From NCBI GenBank assembly GCA_947460445.1, contig CANHHS010000055.1, positions 1 through 9,975 on the forward strand: 9,975 bases of DNA, given 5' to 3'. This document shows positions 6,766 through 9,975 of this stretch, piece after piece. The notes under the pieces were generated by a model. It did no database searches, was not told where the DNA came from, and saw nothing but the letters and a program-made list of their open reading frames with translations. Position numbers and translations under genes: made by a program. Position 1 is the stretch's first letter, and each line of letters starts with the position of its first letter. The stretch is from Opitutia bacterium. GTDB taxonomy: Bacteria > Verrucomicrobiota > Verrucomicrobiia > Opitutales > UBA953.

Positions 6766-9333
6766 TTGAATGTACACTTTAGGGTAATGCCACCCGCGCA
6801 CGCCAAGCATGCCGCCGTGAGCCGTTTCCCGCGGAGGTGGGCATTTATTGGGGCATACCTTCTGTTGTTAGCATGCTCATGGGCATACCAGCGTTTTTTT
6901 GAAAGTGCGCCAGGCTCTCCTCCGCAGGAGATTAGTTTAGTTAATCTCAATAGCCTGAGGGATTCTAAGTTACCAGTTGTTGTGATTCCGAGGCTTCCTG
7001 ATGTTGGCGGAGCCCATGCACTCTCGAAAGAGCTAATCGTACAAACTAAAGGTGCAGTTTATCGTATGACATGGCCAGCGGCGTATTTTCAAAAAGTGCG
7101 GTCCGATAGTTCTGCCCGTGATATTGCCGAAGACCTCATCCAGCAATTACCGCAAGGTCGCGTGCACCTCGTCGGGGAGGGTATGGGTGGCGTTGTCGCG
7201 CTCGAAATAGCCTCCGCGCATCCTGAGCGCGTGGCTTCGCTTAGCTTTATTTCTTCACCGGGTGCACAAGAGTACACGCTTCTCGGCAATGCCGTCGCCA
7301 ATAAATTTGTCTACTTCTTCCATCACGCAGCCTTTGTCCTCGTTGATAATCTGACGCCGCATTTTGGTATGGCGAACCGGTTGCCCATGAACCGTGCGTA
7401 TTCGTCGGTGCTTTTTGATACCGATCTAACCCAGTCGTCAGAAAAGTTAATGAAATGGTCCGGTCCATCGTTATTGCTTCATGGTGCCGATGATTGGGTG
7501 ACGCCTGCCGATGCTGCACGTTATTCTGCCAAACTGATGCCGCAGGCTGAATTAGAAATCATGAATGGTGGCAGAACATTTAGCGGGGAAACCGAAAAAC
7601 AGGTTGTAGCTAAAATCCTAAAATTTCATTCCACGGTTGAGTCCAATCAGGCGACCGTGCTGCCTCCACTTACAGGCGATGTTCATCCGTACCCTGAGTT
7701 GGTAAACACTGGCGGCGCAAGGTACTGGATTTTGTTGTTGGTCATTATTATCTGCACATTTGTAGCCGAAGACCCCACGTGCTTGGCCTGCGGCCTGTTG
7801 GTTTCACAAGGAATTATCGATTTTACATCCGCGGCACTCGCTTGCACCACGGGTATCTTTATTGGCGACATGGTTCTCTATACGTTGGGGCGAACCTTAG
7901 GACGTGACGCATTGCGCTATCCGCCGCTGAAGTGGATTGTGCAGGAACACCAGATTGACCAGATGGCTGGCTGGTTTTCGTCGCCGCGTGGCATGCTCGT
8001 CATCGTCAGCTCCCGCTTTATACCAGCGAGCCGAGTGCCGACCTTTATCACTGCTGGGCTCTTGCGACTTAGTTTACCACGTCTCGGGGCACTTCTCTTC
8101 GTAGCGGCATTGGTTTGGACGCCTGTGCTCATGTGGCTTGGGTACACCTTCGGTCCGCCATTCATGGAGCAGTTCCCGCATTACAAAAAGTATGCGGCAT
8201 GGATTATTCTCGGATCATTGGCAGGCATTTGGTTCCTGACGCACTGGGTATTGCCTGCATTAACTTGGCGCGGACGTCGCGAATTGGTGATGAAGTTCCG
8301 TCGGCTAACGCGCGCAACACTGTGGTCTAGCGCCCTGTTGTATTTGCCGATTCGCCTCGCAATATTGCTGACGAGTCTCCGTCTGCGTAGCTTAACCGCC
8401 TTTGCGTCGGCCAATCCTGGCTTTGGTCGGATGGGTGGTTTTATTGGGGACGAAAAATCTGCGCTCTTAGAGCATTTTGAGTCAGATCCGCGCACATGCC
8501 CAACTCTCCGACTGCGAGCTGAAGACAGTAACGAAGCTCGACTGTCCTCAGCTCGTTCTTTTGCCGGTAAGCATGGATTTGCACTTATTCTTAAGCCAGA
8601 AATCGCAGAAGACGGTGCAGGGTTACGTATTATTCAAGGCGACGAGGCCCTCGCAGTTGCACTGCAGGACTGTACCGAAGATTGGGTGCTACAACCCCGT
8701 CTGCCTGGACGAGAGTTTGAGGTTGTTTGGAGACGGGCGCCAGGCTCTGCCACAGGTTTATTAATGGCTGTGGTGGAAAAGCGTAACGTCACCGTGGTCG
8801 GCAATGGTACCCGTACGCTTGAGGAATTGATTCACGCGGACGACATTGCCGTTAACCGTGCGGACCTTTACCTTCACCTTCACAGTCGCCACCTTACAGA
8901 AATTCCAGCCGCGGGTGAATCTGTCATTTTAAATCTTACCGGTTCGTATGCCCACGGCGTGGACTGTGTTTATCGCCCTGATTTAGTCACAGAAGTTTTG
9001 CGTGATTCAGTTACGGCGTATTGCCGACAATTCCCAGGCCTACATTATGCACGTTTAGATTTACGTGCCATGGATGAAGAAGATCTTTGTGCAGGTAAGT
9101 TTAGGGTAACCGAGGTTGGCGGATGTTGTCATGTCTCGTCTGTAGTCCGCGACTCTTCGCTGGGTGTGTGGAGTGCCTATCAGATTGTTTGGCGCCAAGT
9201 CAGACTCTGCTTACAGGCGGGGGCTGATAACTTGCGCTTAGGTGTCCGTCCGGTCCCTCTCGCTTTTGTTTTAACACGGTGGAGTCAGGCAAGGGGTCGA
9301 TCCGATGCCTTTGCGATAGTCGATCGAACGTAG
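6766..9333 (+). CDS. Three-module membrane protein: degenerate alpha/beta-hydrolase fold, DedA/VTT domain and ATP-grasp domain
   Basis: The 855-residue frame starts at TTG 6766; ATG 6787 (848 residues) is equally likely. Numbering here is from 6766. A transmembrane helix at about 24-41 follows basic residues, so the next part should be periplasmic. Residues 69-290 have an alpha/beta-hydrolase fold: HLVGEGMGGVVALEIA at the nucleophile elbow and GADDWVTP carrying Asp243. The usual GxSxG serine is Gly139, and the catalytic histidine position is Arg270 (NGGRTFSGE). Residues 318-500 form a DedA/VTT domain with AEDP (Glu335), IGDMVLYTLGR (Asp368, Arg376) and SRFIPASRVPTF (Arg417, Arg423). More hydrophobic segments lie at about 437-461, 475-497 and 517-537. 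Residues 545-825 are ATP-grasp-like: ANPGF and GGFIGDEKS, ILKPE (Lys610), GAGL, VVGNGTRTLEELI, ARLDLR (Asp765), VTEVGG (Glu783). DedA proteins move lipids such as undecaprenyl phosphate or phosphatidylethanolamine. The fusion suggests a lipid- or envelope-related role, but its reaction is unknown. Confidence 0.9.
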   Translation: MNVHFRVMPPAHAKHAAVSRFPRRWAFIGAYLLLLACSWAYQRFFESAPGSPPQEISLVNLNSLRDSKLPVVVIPRLPDVGGAHALSKELIVQTKGAVYRMTWPAAYFQKVRSDSSARDIAEDLIQQLPQGRVHLVGEGMGGVVALEIASAHPERVASLSFISSPGAQEYTLLGNAVANKFVYFFHHAAFVLVDNLTPHFGMANRLPMNRAYSSVLFDTDLTQSSEKLMKWSGPSLLLHGADDWVTPADAARYSAKLMPQAELEIMNGGRTFSGETEKQVVAKILKFHSTVESNQATVLPPLTGDVHPYPELVNTGGARYWILLLVIIICTFVAEDPTCLACGLLVSQGIIDFTSAALACTTGIFIGDMVLYTLGRTLGRDALRYPPLKWIVQEHQIDQMAGWFSSPRGMLVIVSSRFIPASRVPTFITAGLLRLSLPRLGALLFVAALVWTPVLMWLGYTFGPPFMEQFPHYKKYAAWIILGSLAGIWFLTHWVLPALTWRGRRELVMKFRRLTRATLWSSALLYLPIRLAILLTSLRLRSLTAFASANPGFGRMGGFIGDEKSALLEHFESDPRTCPTLRLRAEDSNEARLSSARSFAGKHGFALILKPEIAEDGAGLRIIQGDEALAVALQDCTEDWVLQPRLPGREFEVVWRRAPGSATGLLMAVVEKRNVTVVGNGTRTLEELIHADDIAVNRADLYLHLHSRHLTEIPAAGESVILNLTGSYAHGVDCVYRPDLVTEVLRDSVTAYCRQFPGLHYARLDLRAMDEEDLCAGKFRVTEVGGCCHVSSVVRDSSLGVWSAYQIVWRQVRLCLQAGADNLRLGVRPVPLAFVLTRWSQARGRSDAFAIVDRT

Positions 9334-9335
9334 TC
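9334..9335. other. Two-base convergent junction between the fusion gene and ruvC
   Basis: The fusion gene ends with TAG at 9331-9333 and ruvC ends with TAA read from 9338 to 9336. No terminator can fit between them, and none is evident in the flanking coding sequence, so transcripts from the two sides probably overlap at their 3' ends. Confidence 0.7.
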
Positions 9336-9908
9336 TTAGCGCGACGACCAGCCGTGGCAGAGCGCAGCGGCAGCGGCATCTGATTCATCCAATGGCAAGT
9401 CCTCGGTAAGCCGAAGTGCGGATCGCACCATCCCGCCTACTTGTTCTTTGCTGGCTTTCCCGTTGCCGGTAACGGCAAGTTTGATGCGCGTGGGAGCATA
9501 CTCCGCGACCTGAAGTCCGAGCATGCCAGCGGCCGCAAGGGAGGCGCCTCGGGAGGCGCCGAGAATATGTACAGTACGGAGATTTTGTACATACACAGTT
9601 GCCTCGAGTGCCATTGCTTTTGCCTCATAGGTGCTAGCGAGCCGCAACGCCGCTTCGTAAATTCGTGCCAAGCAAATGTGTGTTGGTACAGAAGCGTGCA
9701 TAGTGAGTGTCTCGCTCGCTAGAAGCTTAGGTTCATTGCCACGCGTATCCACAATGGCTAACCCTGTGCCTCTTAAAGATGGATCGACGCCTAGGATAAT
9801 GCCACGGAAACCGCGTGATGCCGTGGAGGGCTTTGGGGTGCTTTGACGTGTCAACTTCCCGCTACTTAAGGCAGCGGTCCAAAGTGCTCGTGCGTTGCGG
9901 CGGGCCAC
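9336..9908 (-). CDS. ruvC: Holliday junction resolvase RuvC with an N-terminal extension
   Basis: RuvC is the endonuclease that cuts Holliday junctions symmetrically, working with the RuvAB branch-migration complex. The RNase H-like core begins at residue 37 (IILGVDPSLRGTGLAI). The four acidic catalytic residues are present: Asp42, Glu102 (ALEATVYVQN), Asp174 and Asp177 (LDESDAAAAALCH). LGASRGASLAAAG (116-128) and TGNGKASKEQV (147-157) match the conserved middle part and the loop before the last helices. The product of 190 residues is longer than a typical RuvC (about 160-175) because of 36 extra residues at the start, rich in Arg, Lys, Ser and Thr. The start is a GTG at 9908, separated by one codon from an in-frame TAG upstream. 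A TTG at residue 19 is the main alternative start. No Shine-Dalgarno sequence is visible, and no ruvA or ruvB lies in the window. Confidence 0.95.
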   Translation of the reverse strand: MARRNARALWTAALSSGKLTRQSTPKPSTASRGFRGIILGVDPSLRGTGLAIVDTRGNEPKLLASETLTMHASVPTHICLARIYEAALRLASTYEAKAMALEATVYVQNLRTVHILGASRGASLAAAGMLGLQVAEYAPTRIKLAVTGNGKASKEQVGGMVRSALRLTEDLPLDESDAAAAALCHGWSSR

Positions 9909-9975
9909 GGTCTAAAGATGAACAGGGGTTCTCCATAGGCACAGCAAAAAAGACGGATGCATCCTTGCCAAAATA
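9909..9975. other. Upstream flank of ruvC at the right edge
   Basis: These 67 bases contain no recognisable promoter. On the minus strand two other frames stay open from the edge across the ruvC start. One ends with TAG at 9862-9864 (38 codons, including FGKDASVFFAVPMENP) and the other with TAA at 9866-9868. Either could be the tail of an upstream gene overlapping the ruvC start by about 45 bases, but such short open runs are common by chance. A perfect GGATGCATCC palindrome is present near 9955-9964; I assign it no role. Confidence 0.3.

Noticed and set aside
6687..6950. 88-residue upstream extension of apaG in the same frame
   Set aside because: It overlaps the start of the divergent fusion gene, does not resemble ApaG, and would make the protein far longer than the family.
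7003..7018. Sigma-54-like sequence TGGCGGAGCCCATGCA with GG-N10-GC
   Set aside because: It is inside the hydrolase part of the fusion gene, the -12 half is imperfect, and no gene starts downstream.
9539..9562. Two near-identical 12-base tandem units (GGGAGGCGCCTC / GGGAGGCGCCGA)
   Set aside because: They encode the repeated G-A-S of the conserved LGASRGASL segment of RuvC, so they are explained by coding.

Overview
The window is compact bacterial chromosome with eight protein genes, little intergenic space, and no RNA genes, mobile elements or CRISPR array that I can see. Base composition looks even along its length, with no sign of recent transfer. The genome is probably Gram-negative: there is a periplasmic sugar-binding protein with a Sec signal, sigma-54 and ApaG. 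The GYF-type membrane protein, a RuvC with a basic N-terminal extension and the DedA/ATP-grasp fusion remind me of Verrucomicrobiota (Opitutales-like). That assignment is inference from general recall, not a search.

Layout. (1) Positions 3329 down to 1, minus strand: a tight three-gene run. It encodes a membrane-anchored GYF-domain protein of unknown role, a periplasmic sugar-binding protein, and the start of a sugar ABC ATPase of the RbsA/MglA/XylG type that runs off the left edge. Each junction is a TAA stop, four bases, then ATG, so this looks like one operon; the permease is presumably outside the window. (2) 3447-4904, plus: rpoN (sigma-54), divergent from that operon. (3) 6686 down to 4939, minus: apaG followed two bases later by a beta-CASP metallo-beta-lactamase-fold RNase-like protein, convergent with rpoN. 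(4) 6766/6787-9333, plus: a large fusion of an alpha/beta-hydrolase fold, a DedA/VTT membrane domain and an ATP-grasp domain. (5) 9908 down to 9336, minus: ruvC, convergent with the fusion gene, with only two bases between the stops.

Most genes are core functions: sugar import, sigma-54 transcription, RNA processing and Holliday-junction resolution. The most unusual item is the 848-855 residue fusion protein. Its hydrolase part has lost both the nucleophilic serine (now Gly) and the catalytic histidine (now Arg). Its ATP-grasp part has Gly where the metal-binding Asn of the E-x-N motif is expected. The DedA core keeps its acidic and arginine residues. This looks like a membrane transporter or scramblase core flanked by two possibly non-catalytic or repurposed enzyme folds. 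Also notable are the GYF protein leading a sugar-transport operon and the near absence of Shine-Dalgarno sequences before the gene starts.
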